This document shows positions 13,846 through 23,430 of a stretch of DNA of 64,000 bases, one piece after another. Origin of the DNA: UBA3103 sp002365855 (GTDB lineage: Bacteria > Bacillota > Desulfotomaculia > Desulfotomaculales > Pelotomaculaceae); the NCBI GenBank assembly GCA_030627625.1, contig DAOURR010000001.1, positions 1 to 64,000 of the forward strand, given 5' to 3'. A model generated the notes under the pieces. It ran no database searches. It was given only the letters and a program-made list of their open reading frames with translations, and was not told where the DNA came from. Positions within the stretch are counted from its first letter, which is position 1. Each line of letters opens with the position of its first letter. The translations under genes were made by a program, and so were the position numbers.

Positions 13846-16497
13846 TTGCAAAAGAGACGTTTCAGATCTTTATTTTTGAGGCTCCTGCTTTTTGCGGTTT
13901 TCGTAATCAGTTTGTTTGCGCCTTCCGCCGCCAGCGCGTACCAGGTAATCAGCAAGACCACCAGCGAGGAAATTATTACCCGGGGAGTGGTGTTGCAGAC
14001 AATAAGCATGAGAACAAATGAAGGGCCGCTCAATGTATATATTTTAGAAGTTGATTTAAGCGATCCTTATTTGGAGCTGGACACTTTGATCGGTGAGGAG
14101 GGTGTCATTTTTAAAAATATGACTGTAACTGAGATGGCCCGGCGTGCCGGAGCGGTTGCAGCAATAAACGGTGATTTTTTCCAGATGGGAGATAGCGGGA
14201 AGCCCATCGGACTTTCCTACCAGAGCGGGCGCCTGGTCGGAAGCCCGCCCCAGAGGGATGATATGTATGGCTTTGGGCTAACATCGGACAAATCTCCGCT
14301 TCTCGAATTATTCAGTTTCAACGGTCTGGTTTCTGCCGGCAACGGAAACAGCTTTCCACTTGCCGGTGTCAATAAGCCGGAATACCTGTTGATGTCGGGT
14401 ATTTCCTCCGATATTGACGCCCTCGTCCTGTATAACTCGCTCTGGGGCGCTACCAGCAGGGGCAAACATCCTGACCTGGACGGTGTGGTCGAAGTGGTGG
14501 TTAGAAATGACGTGGTTCAACAGGTCTCAACCGACCTGCCGGGGACGCCGATACCACCTGACGGCTATGTGCTCAGGGGCCACGGGGAAGCAGCCGGGTT
14601 TCTGGAAAATAACTTGCTTCCCGGTACAAAGGTTGAATATACTTGCACAGTTGAACCGCTGGGTGAAGAACTTTTCGCCGCGGTAGGTGGACAGGCCCTG
14701 CTGGTCCAGGATGGACGCATGCCCGCGTATTTCACCCAAAATATTGCCGGCAAGCACGCCCGCACGGCCGCAGGTATTAGTAAAGACGGCAAAACACTTT
14801 ATTTAGTTGGTGTGGAGAAGCAATCTTCGGAAGGCAACGTTCTGAGTATAGGGATGACCCAGGAAGAATTAGCCGGCTTTCTCATGTCGATTGGCATGTG
14901 GAGGGCGGTTAACCTTGACGGTGGCGGTTCCACCACTGTAGCTGCCAGGCACACCGGTGAGTTCGACATCAGCCTGATTAACCTTCCTCAGGGGCTAACC
15001 CAGCGCCGGGTCCCCAACGCCATTGGCCTTTTTTCCACTGCGCCGGAGGGAGAGTTGGACGGCCTGGCGGTCAGCGGTCCCACGGTGTTGTTAGCAGGCA
15101 CCAAGGGCGAGTTTTCAGCCAAAGGCTACGACGAGTACTATAATCCTGTAACTATTGAGCCCAGGAAAGTTACCTGGTCGTCTTCACCGGCGGCAGATGC
15201 TCTAAGGGAAAATATATTTGCGCCAAACAAAGGCGGCGAATATACTATCAGCGCGGCTCTGGGGAGAGTTACCGGTAAGGCGGAGGTAAGAGTTATCGGA
15301 CCGGAGCAGCTTAATAACCTGATGGTAAGCCCTTCTTCAATAGTATTAGAACCAGGCCAATCAGCCCAACTAACCACAAAAGTAACTACATTATACGGTG
15401 AGTACTTTGACCTGAACCCCGGGGATGTGAAGTGGACTGTTGACAGTGTACTGGGCCGGGTATCGGAAGGAAAATTTATTGCTGCCGGGAGGGCTGCCTC
15501 GGGTGAAATGACGGCGACGTTCCAGGGGCTGAGATTAACTGTCCCGGTTTCCGTCAAGGCGCCGGAGACCGAGTTCCAGGTCGACCCCGACAAAGTATCC
15601 GAAATTTCACTGGATGGCAGGATCAAGATAGAAATACCTGCTCAAAGCGTGTCCTCGCCTGTACAGGTTAGGCTGGCCATGGAGGACGCTCCTGTTGATC
15701 TGTCAGAGGGGTTGTCGCTGCTGGAAGCGGTTGTGTTCGGAACGATTGATGAACAGGATGTTTTACTTGGCGCGCCCTATCAAATAAGCTGGCCTTACAA
15801 CCAGGATGCAGTGGAGGGAAGACCCGCCATCCTGTTGTTGGACGGATCCACAGGGGAATGGAAAGAGCAGCCGTCCCGGGTAGACGGTGGGACGAAAATA
15901 GTAACGTCCAGGATCTGGGAATTCGGCTCGCTGGCGCTGGTGGATGACGGCCGCCCCGAGCCGGTCTTTACAGATACTATGGGACACTGGGCCCTGCCGT
16001 CCATCAGCAGCCTGGCCGCCTGTGGGGTGGTAAACGGTTTTCCGGATGGTTCCTACGGCCCCGACCAGGCGGTAACCAGGGCTCAGTTTGTTAACATGCT
16101 GGCATCGGCAATGCAGTGGCCTGTTCCTGAAAGCTTACCCACATTCAAGGATCAGGTGCCAGACTGGGCATTGCCTGCGGTTGTTGCGGCAGTAAGCCGT
16201 GGCGTTATTTCCGGATACCCGGACGGGACTTTTATGCCCAATGCCAGGGTCAGCAGAAGCGAGATGGCCGTAATGATTGATCGCGCCCTTAGCCTGACTG
16301 GTGCGGATGAGGCCCTATCGTACGCGTACTCAGATCAGGGCAACATTCCTGATTACGCAAAGGATGCTGTAGCCAGGGTCTCAAGCGCTGGACTGCTCCA
16401 GGGCAGCGGCGGTCTTTTTAGACCTGGCGACGGCGCGACCAGGGCGGAAACGGCGGTTGCGGTAAACAGGGTGTTAAACATGTGGCTCGCACAATAA
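13846..16497 (+). CDS. Secreted phosphodiester glycosidase (NAGPA-type) with SLH domains
   Basis: An 883-residue exported protein. A signal peptide is evident (basic RRFRSLFLRLLLF, hydrophobic core, ASA near residue 27). Residues about 55-400 match the phosphodiester glycosidase/NAGPA fold: VAAINGDFFQ, then AVNLDGGGSTT. The middle holds Ig-like beta domains of roughly 80-90 residues (starting near LDGLAVSGPT and LNNLMVSPSS) and a ZU5/GAIN-like stretch. The last ~180 residues contain three SLH repeats (FTDTMGHWALPSI, FKDQVPDWALPAV, YSDQGNIPDYAKDA) for anchoring to cell-wall polymer. The likely role is trimming phosphodiester-linked sugars at the cell surface; the substrate is unknown. Start TTG 13846 behind GAGGAGGGG. 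Monocistronic, with its own leader. Confidence 0.88.
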   Translation: MQKRRFRSLFLRLLLFAVFVISLFAPSAASAYQVISKTTSEEIITRGVVLQTISMRTNEGPLNVYILEVDLSDPYLELDTLIGEEGVIFKNMTVTEMARRAGAVAAINGDFFQMGDSGKPIGLSYQSGRLVGSPPQRDDMYGFGLTSDKSPLLELFSFNGLVSAGNGNSFPLAGVNKPEYLLMSGISSDIDALVLYNSLWGATSRGKHPDLDGVVEVVVRNDVVQQVSTDLPGTPIPPDGYVLRGHGEAAGFLENNLLPGTKVEYTCTVEPLGEELFAAVGGQALLVQDGRMPAYFTQNIAGKHARTAAGISKDGKTLYLVGVEKQSSEGNVLSIGMTQEELAGFLMSIGMWRAVNLDGGGSTTVAARHTGEFDISLINLPQGLTQRRVPNAIGLFSTAPEGELDGLAVSGPTVLLAGTKGEFSAKGYDEYYNPVTIEPRKVTWSSSPAADALRENIFAPNKGGEYTISAALGRVTGKAEVRVIGPEQLNNLMVSPSSIVLEPGQSAQLTTKVTTLYGEYFDLNPGDVKWTVDSVLGRVSEGKFIAAGRAASGEMTATFQGLRLTVPVSVKAPETEFQVDPDKVSEISLDGRIKIEIPAQSVSSPVQVRLAMEDAPVDLSEGLSLLEAVVFGTIDEQDVLLGAPYQISWPYNQDAVEGRPAILLLDGSTGEWKEQPSRVDGGTKIVTSRIWEFGSLALVDDGRPEPVFTDTMGHWALPSISSLAACGVVNGFPDGSYGPDQAVTRAQFVNMLASAMQWPVPESLPTFKDQVPDWALPAVVAAVSRGVISGYPDGTFMPNARVSRSEMAVMIDRALSLTGADEALSYAYSDQGNIPDYAKDAVARVSSAGLLQGSGGLFRPGDGATRAETAVAVNRVLNMWLAQ

Positions 16498-16632
16498 CAT
16501 GGTTGGGAAGAAAATTTGCGTGTAGTTTATGTTTAAACAAATCCAGCCGGTAAACAGGTGTTTTTTTCAATGACACTGCAGGAAAAAGTGAATTCTTTAA
16601 AGAAATACTAAGAAAAAATAATATGGCAAAAC

Positions 16633-16796
16633 CAGCAGGTGCCCGTAAGGGAGAATAGGGAATCAGGTTAAAAGCCTGAGCGGTCCCGCCACTGTTACCG
16701 GGAGCGCTACGCAAGCAAGTAAAGCCACCGGCATTACTGCCAGGGAAGGCTGCGTATGTGCGATGACCGAAAGCCAGGAGACCTGCCTGTTGGGAT
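16633..16796 (+). ncRNA. Cobalamin (AdoCbl) riboswitch
   Basis: The B12 box AGCCAGGAGACCTGCC (16772-16787) is a full match to the conserved element, preceded by CGGTCCCGCCACTGTTACCG. A 5' segment (GCAGGTGCCC) can pair with ACCTGC after the box to close P1. It lies upstream of cobT and an intrinsic terminator, so cobalamin should switch transcription off. Confidence 0.95.
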
Positions 16797-16828
16797 AGGT
16801 GGAGCGCAGTTTTGTGTGGGTGATGGAA

Positions 16829-16866
16829 AAATCCACGGCCTGTTTCTAGGTCGTGGATTTTTTTTT
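16829..16866 (+). terminator. Expression-platform terminator of the cobalamin riboswitch
   Basis: The arms AAATCCACGGCC / GGTCGTGGATTT (16829-16840, 16849-16860, one G-T pair) are followed by a run of Ts, directly before the cobT ribosome binding site. Confidence 0.9.
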
Positions 16867-16896
16867 AAAATCAATTATATAAGGGGGTTTAACTAA

Positions 16897-17964
16897 ATGT
16901 TATTAGAAAAAGTTACGAATGAAATCGGTGATTTGGATCAGCGCTCTATGGAGAGAGCTCAAAAACGACTGGACAGTCTGATTAAGCCGCCTGGCAGTTT
17001 GGGGGTACTTGAAAGCATAGCGATACGACTGGCCGGCATCACAGGTAAACCAAGCCCGGAAATAAAAAATAAGGCTATTATTATCATGGCCGGCGATCAT
17101 GGTGTGGTGGCCGAGGGTGTTAGTGTTGCTCCTCCTGAGATAACAGCCCAGATGATGCCGGCGTTCCTAACTGGAGTAGCGGGAATAGGAGTGCTGGCAA
17201 AGCATGCCGGCGCCAGGGTCGTTGTGGTCGACGTGGGTGTTGCTGTTCCGGTCAGCTTTCCAGGTATTCTGCAGAGGAAGGTTAAAGCGGGCACCGGAAA
17301 TATTGCCGCCGGACCGGCCATGTCCAGGGAAGAGGCGATAAAAGCTTTGGAGGTAGGTATAGAGGTGGCACAGTCTGAAATTGACCAGGGTGCTGACCTG
17401 CTGGCAACCGGGGACATGGGTATTGGTAATACAACTCCAAGCAGTGCCATCCTGGCTGCCTTTGGAGGTTATACAGCCGAAGAAGTAGCTGGCAGGGGCA
17501 CGCTGGTAAATGATCAGGTGATGAAAATCAAGATGGAATCCATCAAGCGCGCGCTGGAAATAAACCGTCCCGATCCCGGGGACGGGCTGGATGTTTTGGC
17601 AAAGGTCGGCGGGCTGGAAATAGCCGGCCTGGCAGGGGTTATACTTGGCTCTGCCGCAAGGCGGGTGCCGGTTCTAATAGACGGGTTTATTACAACAGTA
17701 GCCGCGATGGTCGCCTGCAAGCTGCAGCCGAAAGTACGAGATTATATAATAGCCTCCCATCTATCTGGGGAGCAGGGGCACCGGCTTATGCTGGAGTTGT
17801 TAGACCTGTCCCCGGTGATTCATTTGAACATGCGTCTGGGAGAGGGAACTGGCGCTGCCCTGACCATGCATCTAGTAGAGGCCTCGTTGAAAATAATGAA
17901 GGAGATGGCTTCTTTTGACGAAGCGGGCGTGTCTGAGCTGGAAGAGGAAAAAATATTAAAGTAG
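16897..17964 (+). CDS. cobT: Nicotinate-nucleotide--dimethylbenzimidazole phosphoribosyltransferase
   Basis: A 355-residue CobT. It transfers phosphoribose from nicotinate mononucleotide to the lower-ligand base of cobalamin (DMB or another benzimidazole), giving the alpha-ribotide for nucleotide-loop assembly. Family motifs are KPPGSLGVLE, AGDHGVVAEGVS, TGDMGIGNTTPSSA, GGLEIAGLAGVI and the C-terminal MRLGEGTGAAL with the catalytic Glu. Length agrees with the family (about 350). ATG 16897 follows AAGGGGG. It stands alone behind a cobalamin riboswitch; other cob genes must be elsewhere, which suggests lower-ligand exchange or salvage. Confidence 0.96.
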   Translation: MLLEKVTNEIGDLDQRSMERAQKRLDSLIKPPGSLGVLESIAIRLAGITGKPSPEIKNKAIIIMAGDHGVVAEGVSVAPPEITAQMMPAFLTGVAGIGVLAKHAGARVVVVDVGVAVPVSFPGILQRKVKAGTGNIAAGPAMSREEAIKALEVGIEVAQSEIDQGADLLATGDMGIGNTTPSSAILAAFGGYTAEEVAGRGTLVNDQVMKIKMESIKRALEINRPDPGDGLDVLAKVGGLEIAGLAGVILGSAARRVPVLIDGFITTVAAMVACKLQPKVRDYIIASHLSGEQGHRLMLELLDLSPVIHLNMRLGEGTGAALTMHLVEASLKIMKEMASFDEAGVSELEEEKILK

Positions 17965-17966
17965 TA

Positions 17967-18002
17967 TATGAAAGGGCCTGCCGTGCGGCAGGCCCTTTCA
18001 TA
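17967..18002. terminator. Bidirectional terminator between cobT and fbp
   Basis: A perfect 16-bp inverted repeat (17967-17982 and 17987-18002) with a GTGC loop, situated between convergent genes. Confidence 0.85.
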
Positions 18003-18055
18003 TTTATCGTAATATTTGGCCGCATGTTTACTTTCTTTTATAATCAGTCATATGT

Positions 18056-19150
18056 TTAGCGGAGTTTTTCAAAGCGGTCTTTCAGGCGTTTGCTCACTTC
18101 CGGCATGGTTGTATATTCCATTTCATCAAGGTGCAGGCGGTGGGGCTCAAAGGGCCCCATGCTGCGCATATAGTTAGCTATCTCATTGGCTTTCTGCCTG
18201 GCCAGATCATAAGACGGATCAGCGAAAAAGTCCTGGGGCCCGTGCAGCTTGCCGTCGCACAACTGGAATCCCAGCGCTACAACTCTGGGAGGGCCGTCAA
18301 AGCGGGTTGGGTTGGATTTGTCTACGGATACAGGCATCAGCGGGCCGGTGTGGGAACCCCGCATCCAGCCGGAAACCAAATGAGGGCAGGCGAATGGCTC
18401 CAAAGCCTCGCCTACCGCTGGAAAGCCGCTCTGACAGCGCACGATAAGCACGGGATCATCTTTTCCCACATAACGTCCTGCCATTAAATTCAAGCGCTGT
18501 GTGCTTGACGAGGCGGCTATTTCGTTCGTATCTTTCTGGTAGACGGATTTTATGCAGTAGCGGCCGGGGGCGCCGATGAAGACGAGCAGGTCATAAAGGT
18601 CTTCAGGGCAGGGAAAAATCACATTTTTGTTTTCAATCAGATCCCTTATTTCAAATAAAAAACCCTTGTGCATTTTAGGATCTATTACTAGTCCTATAGT
18701 GTTAAAAGGATCTGCAAACATCTTGTAGATCGGGAGATTCCAGGCGCCGGGCTCTGTTTTGTCCGCCATAAAGATAATTACCGGTTCGCTAGCGCGCTCT
18801 TCAAATTCCATTTCGGCAACACCCGGGCCGAGGCCTTTTATGTTGCCTGAAAAGGCATCAGACAGCAGATCCTGACCGGCTCCGTACAACTTCAACTTTT
18901 TGGCTACACTGGTACAGGACGTGAAGGTATCCCAGGCTAAATGGTGGATGTCCCCGTTGTCTTTGCCCAGTTCATGTGTCATAATTAGGTTAATATCGTC
19001 ACCAACGTGGGTTACATAATAGTCTACAAGAAGTGGGCTGCCAGCTAAAATGCCCCTGGCAGTTTCCATTGTTTCAGGGTGAACGCCAGAATGTCCCACA
19101 AACCCGCCGATGTCAGCCTTAATAACAGACAGTGTGATTTTTTTGCCCAT
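18056..19150 (-). CDS. fbp: Fructose-1,6-bisphosphate aldolase/phosphatase (class V, archaeal type)
   Basis: A 364-residue bifunctional enzyme that condenses DHAP and glyceraldehyde-3-P and dephosphorylates FBP to fructose-6-P, driving gluconeogenesis in one direction. The sequence opens with KITLSVIKADIGGFVGHSGVHPE, which holds the metal-binding Asp and His, and contains GDDINLIMTH and GLGPGVAEMEFEERASEP. Length and motifs match the thermophile/anaerobe family. Start ATG 19150 with GAGGAGG upstream. Monocistronic; it fits an organism living on small organic acids or C1 units. Confidence 0.95.
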   Translation of the reverse strand: MGKKITLSVIKADIGGFVGHSGVHPETMETARGILAGSPLLVDYYVTHVGDDINLIMTHELGKDNGDIHHLAWDTFTSCTSVAKKLKLYGAGQDLLSDAFSGNIKGLGPGVAEMEFEERASEPVIIFMADKTEPGAWNLPIYKMFADPFNTIGLVIDPKMHKGFLFEIRDLIENKNVIFPCPEDLYDLLVFIGAPGRYCIKSVYQKDTNEIAASSSTQRLNLMAGRYVGKDDPVLIVRCQSGFPAVGEALEPFACPHLVSGWMRGSHTGPLMPVSVDKSNPTRFDGPPRVVALGFQLCDGKLHGPQDFFADPSYDLARQKANEIANYMRSMGPFEPHRLHLDEMEYTTMPEVSKRLKDRFEKLR

Positions 19151-19381
19151 AGCAACCTCCTCAAGCTTTTTACTATAATATTCTATACTATGCTATATTT
19201 CCCTGCTTATTCTTGGTTTGATTTTTTTACTAAGTGATCACATGGTTCACCTGCCTGAAGCCATTCCGGGCAAATAATTTTTAAACATGGAAAAAAATTT
19301 TCATGTTTCGGCGACACTTTTTGAGCTGTAAAAATTCTTTGAAAAGGAACCGGCACTTATATAATGATAGGGGGAATAAAA

Positions 19382-19726
19382 ATGAGGTGGCTTATTAATC
19401 TGGCAATGAACGGCGCGGTGCTGCTCATTGCCGATAAGATAGTGTCAGGATTTGAGATTAGCGGGTTTTTCTCAGCTATGCTGGCGGCGCTGGTTCTGGC
19501 ATTGGTCAATACCTTGATCAGGCCTGTTTTAATCGTTTTAACCTTACCCGTTACATTATTCACTCTGGGCTTTTTTATCCTCGTTATTAATGCCGCTGCT
19601 TTTACCATGGCATCATGGTTTGTGCCGGGCTTCTCTGTTTACAGCTTCTGGGGCGCCTTTTGGGGTGCGATAATAACCAGCTTTGGTAGTTGGATTATAA
19701 ACGGTTTTATCAATAGGGAAATTTGA
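19382..19726 (+). CDS. Phage-holin family 4 superfamily membrane protein
   Basis: A 114-residue protein with four hydrophobic segments and the family elements MRWLINLAMNGAVLLIADKIV and ALVNTLIRPVLIVLTLPVTLFTLGFF. It belongs to the four-TM 'phage holin' family common in bacterial chromosomes; despite the name, no lysis role is shown for chromosomal members. The frame starts at 19364, but AGGGGGA before ATG 19382 fixes the start. No phage genes are around it. Confidence 0.85.
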   Translation: MRWLINLAMNGAVLLIADKIVSGFEISGFFSAMLAALVLALVNTLIRPVLIVLTLPVTLFTLGFFILVINAAAFTMASWFVPGFSVYSFWGAFWGAIITSFGSWIINGFINREI

Positions 19727-19802
19727 TAGTTCTTTCAACCCAATGTTATAATCTAAATATTCGAACTGCCATCTGCATAAATAGACAGGGGTGAAGAGCA
19801 AA

Positions 19803-20417
19803 ATGGCTAAAATTGATTATAAAAAGGAACTGAAGCATTTGTACAGCCCTCCAGATGGGAAGGTCGTTATGGTTGATGTGCCGCGTATGAATTTTTTGAT
19901 GGTGGACGGTGTCGGTAATCCTAATGCCGCCAAAGGCTTTCAAGATGCTGTTGAACTGTTGTACGGGGTATCCTACGCCCTTAAATTTATGATTAAGAAA
20001 GAAAAATTGGCTGTTGATTACACGGTGATGCCGTTCGAAGGTCTTTGGTGGACGGATGATATGTCTGAGTTCAGCATGACCAACAAGGACATCTGGAAAT
20101 GGACGTTAATGATCATGCAGCCACCTGTTGTTACCGAAGAAATGCTGAAAGATACTCTTGGGGGGAGCAAAAAGAGACAACATTTATCTGTGCAGTCAAA
20201 AATAAAGTTTAGTGATTTTGAAGAGGGGCTTTCAGCACAGATTATGCATATCGGACCTTATTCCGCAGAGGGGCAAACAGTTCAAAAGCTGCACAGTTAC
20301 ATCAGGGGAGAAGGCTACCTATTAACTGGAAAACACCATGAGATCTATTTAACCGATCCCCGAAGGGTAAGCCCGGAAAAAATGAAAACCGTAATCAGAC
20401 AGCCGGTAGGTAAATAG
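19803..20417 (+). CDS. GyrI-like small-molecule-binding domain protein
   Basis: A 204-residue cytosolic protein of the GyrI-like/SOUL-type fold: VVMVDVPRMNFLMVDGVGNPN near the N-terminus, YTVMPFEGLWWTDD in the middle and AQIMHIGPYSAEGQTVQKLHSYI towards the end, typical of stand-alone GyrI-like proteins. These bind or hydrolyse hydrophobic or cyclopropyl compounds; the ligand here is unknown. The open frame begins at GTG 19791, but AGGGGTG gives better spacing to ATG 19803. Monocistronic. Confidence 0.8.
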   Translation: MAKIDYKKELKHLYSPPDGKVVMVDVPRMNFLMVDGVGNPNAAKGFQDAVELLYGVSYALKFMIKKEKLAVDYTVMPFEGLWWTDDMSEFSMTNKDIWKWTLMIMQPPVVTEEMLKDTLGGSKKRQHLSVQSKIKFSDFEEGLSAQIMHIGPYSAEGQTVQKLHSYIRGEGYLLTGKHHEIYLTDPRRVSPEKMKTVIRQPVGK

Positions 20418-20659
20418 GTTTATTCATTATCCTGACTGTTATATGCAGATGTTCAGCCTCAAGGATATATGAAAAAAATACGCAGACCGACTACTATGCA
20501 GTTAATTAATAAATTGCAGCCGGGATTTATCACCGGTCTATTTTTTATATCATAAATATATGAAAAATATTGCAAGATTTAAAAGCAGTGATAAAATATA
20601 TAGATAAGGTTTTCTCGAAACATTATGGTTATCAGAGAAAGGAAGGTAAAAATAGGACA

Positions 20660-21838
20660 TTGAAGTTCATAGAAGCGCAGCGTATCCGAAATTTGCCGCC
20701 ATATCTTTTTGCCAGGATAGAGAAGATGATTGCAGAGAAAAGGGCTGCAGGGGTTGATGTTATCAGCCTCGGTATAGGTGATCCTGACCTGCCGACGCCA
20801 GATCATATCATTCAAGTATTAAACCGGGAAGCCAAAAACCCGGCTAACCACCAATATCCCTCGTCTGTTGGCATGTTGAGCTATCGCCAGGCTGTGGCAA
20901 ACTGGTATGAGCGCCGGTTTGGCGTAAAACTTGACCCCGCAAGCGAAGTGGTGTCCCTGCTTGGTTCAAAAGAAGGCATTGCCCATATATCGTGGTGCTA
21001 TCTTAACCCAGGGGATACCGTGCTGGTTCCGGATCCCGGCTATCCGGTTTATTCCGGGGGAGCTATACTGGCTGGAGCCGAGCCATATTATATGCCTGTT
21101 ACAGCTCAAAAAGGATATCTCCCGGATTTTGATTCTATCCCACCGGATGTGGCTAAAAAAGCTAAAATGATGTTTTTGAATTATCCTAATAACCCAACAG
21201 GATCTGTGGCAGACGAAGCTTTTTACCTCAGGGCGATTGATTTCGCCAGGGAGTATGAAATCTTGATTTGCCATGACGCCGCCTATTCGGATGTGGCTTT
21301 TGACGGGTACGAACCTCCAAGCTTTCTGCAATATCCGGGTGCAAAAGAGGTTGGGATAGAGTTTCACTCTGTTTCCAAGACCTATAACATGACTGGTTGG
21401 AGGATTGGTTGGGCAGCGGGCAACCGGGAGGTTGTTGAAGCTCTGGGCCGTCTTAAATCCAACATTGACTCAGGTGTTTTTCAAGCAATACAGTACGCTG
21501 CCGCAGAGGGTCTTAGCGGTCCGCAGCAGCTGGTTGAAGAGCAAAACTCTATATATCAGGAGCGCCGTGATATTCTAGTCAATGGCCTGAACAACCTGGG
21601 CTGGACTCTGCAAAAGCCTAAGGCGACCTTTTATGTATGGGCGCCGGCGCCAAAGGGTCATACGTCAGAGTCTTTCGCGGAGTTGGTTCTGGAGAAAGCC
21701 GGTGTTGTGGTCACCCCTGGCACTGGTTACGGTCAAAATGGTTCAGGGTATTTCCGCATGGCTCTGACCATTGATAAAGATAGAATACAAGAGGCATTGG
21801 AAAGGTTCCAAAAATATATTGGTCACATAGACTTTTAA
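20660..21838 (+). CDS. dapL: LL-diaminopimelate aminotransferase
   Basis: A 392-residue class I/II PLP aminotransferase that converts tetrahydrodipicolinate directly to LL-diaminopimelate with glutamate as donor, for lysine and peptidoglycan. Start region [18 protein letters not shown] and [14 protein letters not shown] are typical of DapL. The PLP lysine lies in [19 protein letters not shown], and NYPNNPTG is the cofactor-binding Asn region. The frame is open from 20570, but TTG 20660 gives the length and N-terminus usual for the family. A second aminotransferase follows. Confidence 0.93.
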   Translation: MKFIEAQRIRNLPPYLFARIEKMIAEKRAAGVDVISLGIGDPDLPTPDHIIQVLNREAKNPANHQYPSSVGMLSYRQAVANWYERRFGVKLDPASEVVSLLGSKEGIAHISWCYLNPGDTVLVPDPGYPVYSGGAILAGAEPYYMPVTAQKGYLPDFDSIPPDVAKKAKMMFLNYPNNPTGSVADEAFYLRAIDFAREYEILICHDAAYSDVAFDGYEPPSFLQYPGAKEVGIEFHSVSKTYNMTGWRIGWAAGNREVVEALGRLKSNIDSGVFQAIQYAAAEGLSGPQQLVEEQNSIYQERRDILVNGLNNLGWTLQKPKATFYVWAPAPKGHTSESFAELVLEKAGVVVTPGTGYGQNGSGYFRMALTIDKDRIQEALERFQKYIGHIDF

Positions 21839-21991
21839 AGAGTTAAACGCCTGGTAACGGCAATGTTTTGACCAATTTGGATGGCTTGTAATAATGTTTA
21901 TTTTACGTACGCACTGCTAACGCTCACGGGCCATCCCGGGGAGGATGTCAATGACGCTGTCCTTCCAACGACAAAGGAGGATTATTGATCA

Positions 21992-23185
21992 ATGAAATTA
22001 GCCGACCGGGCACTTAATATCAGCCCATCGCCAACGCTGGCCATGGATGCTGAAGCAAAAGAGATGAAGGCCAGCGGACTCAAGGTGATCAGTTTTGGTG
22101 CGGGTGAGCCTGACTATGACACCCCTGATTATATTAAAAAAGCTGCAATTGACGCTATATTGGCGGGTAAGACCAAATACACACCGGTGCAGGGCACGTT
22201 GTCATTGAGGCAGGCAATATGTAAAAAATTTAAGGTTGATCAGGGTCTTAAATATAAACCCGAACAAATTGTCGTTTCAGCGGGGGCTAAACATTCCCTA
22301 TATAATGTCATGCAGGTACTTTTACAGGAGGGAGACGAGGTAATCCTTCCGGCGCCGTATTGGGTGAGCTATCTCGAACAAATAAAATTAACAGGGGCGC
22401 GGGCGAGGATCGTAGAAACAGGTGAAAAAAACGGGTTTAAAATTACACCAGCCCAATTAGAAGCTGCTGTAAACCAGCACACGAAGCTTTTTATCATAAA
22501 CAGCCCTAACAATCCTACCGGCGCTGTGTACACAGAGCCGGAACTGGAAGCGCTTAAAGATGTGGTTTTGAAGTACGCGTTTATGGTTATTTCCGATGAA
22601 ATATACGAAAAATTTACTTACAATGGACTGAAACATGTAAGTATAGCGTCTTTTTCACCTGAAATGAAAGAGCGTACCATTGTTATTAACGGTGTTTCCA
22701 AAGCGTATGCCATGACCGGTTGGCGTATCGGTTATACTGCGTCCTCACTTAATATAGCCAAGGCCATGACAGATTTACAGGGTCACTCAACCTCCAATCC
22801 CACATCAATTGCCCAGGAGGCAGGAGAAGCGGCACTGAGCGGTGACCATGGGGAACTAGCCCAAATGGTTGAAGAGTTTTCGTGCCGGAGGGACTATATG
22901 TATAAACTCCTGATATCCATTCCGGGGATATCCTGCACCAGGCCTGGGGGGGCGTTTTACCTTTATTCAAACGTTAGTAATATTTTTGGCAGGGCATATC
23001 GTGGTAAATTAATTAGCTGCGCAACCGACTTAGCCGCATTGCTGCTGGAAGAAGCCAATGTCGCTGTTGTCCCTGGCACAGCTTTTGGCAACGATGATTA
23101 CATACGACTGTCTTATGTCTGCTCCAAAGAAAATATCAGTGAAGGACTCGAACGGATAGCTAAATTTATAAATATTATAGAATAA
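21992..23185 (+). CDS. aspC: Aspartate aminotransferase (class Ib)
   Basis: A 397-residue PLP enzyme exchanging the amino group between aspartate and 2-oxoglutarate. It begins LADRALNISPSPTLAMDAEAKE, contains FGAGEPDYDTP and INSPNNPTGAVY, and has the PLP lysine in NGVSKAYAMTGWRIGYTA. The C-terminal substrate arginine sits in YIRLSYV. Start ATG 21992 behind AAAGGAGG. It is separated from dapL by about 150 bases in which I see no T-box. Symbol by function; specificity towards tyrosine, phenylalanine or prephenate is possible. Confidence 0.9.
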   Translation: MKLADRALNISPSPTLAMDAEAKEMKASGLKVISFGAGEPDYDTPDYIKKAAIDAILAGKTKYTPVQGTLSLRQAICKKFKVDQGLKYKPEQIVVSAGAKHSLYNVMQVLLQEGDEVILPAPYWVSYLEQIKLTGARARIVETGEKNGFKITPAQLEAAVNQHTKLFIINSPNNPTGAVYTEPELEALKDVVLKYAFMVISDEIYEKFTYNGLKHVSIASFSPEMKERTIVINGVSKAYAMTGWRIGYTASSLNIAKAMTDLQGHSTSNPTSIAQEAGEAALSGDHGELAQMVEEFSCRRDYMYKLLISIPGISCTRPGGAFYLYSNVSNIFGRAYRGKLISCATDLAALLLEEANVAVVPGTAFGNDDYIRLSYVCSKENISEGLERIAKFINIIE

Positions 23186-23237
23186 AATTTGGTTATTTTA
23201 AGACTTTTTAAGAAAAATAATAGTATAATCACTGAAT

Positions 23238-23272
23238 AAGGCTGGTGACCAAATTTGTTGCCGCCTTTTTTT
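23238..23272 (+). terminator. Probable terminator after aminotransferase gene
   Basis: An imperfect stem starting AAGGC and closing GCCTT (23238-23242, 23263-23267) is followed by a run of seven Ts. Confidence 0.5.
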
Positions 23273-23430
23273 GTATTAATCCTAAAATATAGAGGATTTT
23301 CAAATTCGAAGGGCGAAAAACCTTCCGTTGTCCGGTATATGGTATATAACGTTTCTTCTTTTATGAATAAAATATATTTTTATTGCCTAAAAGCCAATAA
23401 TATATGGGAAGGATAACAGGTGGTGATATA

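Noticed and set aside
19382..19726. Prophage remnant indicated by a holin-like gene
   Set aside because: This family is widespread in chromosomes, and no integrase, capsid, lysin or attachment repeats are nearby.
20418..20659. Lysine riboswitch or T-box upstream of dapL
   Set aside because: The T-box TGGNACCGCG core and L-box motifs are missing; only an AT-rich promoter-like region is visible.
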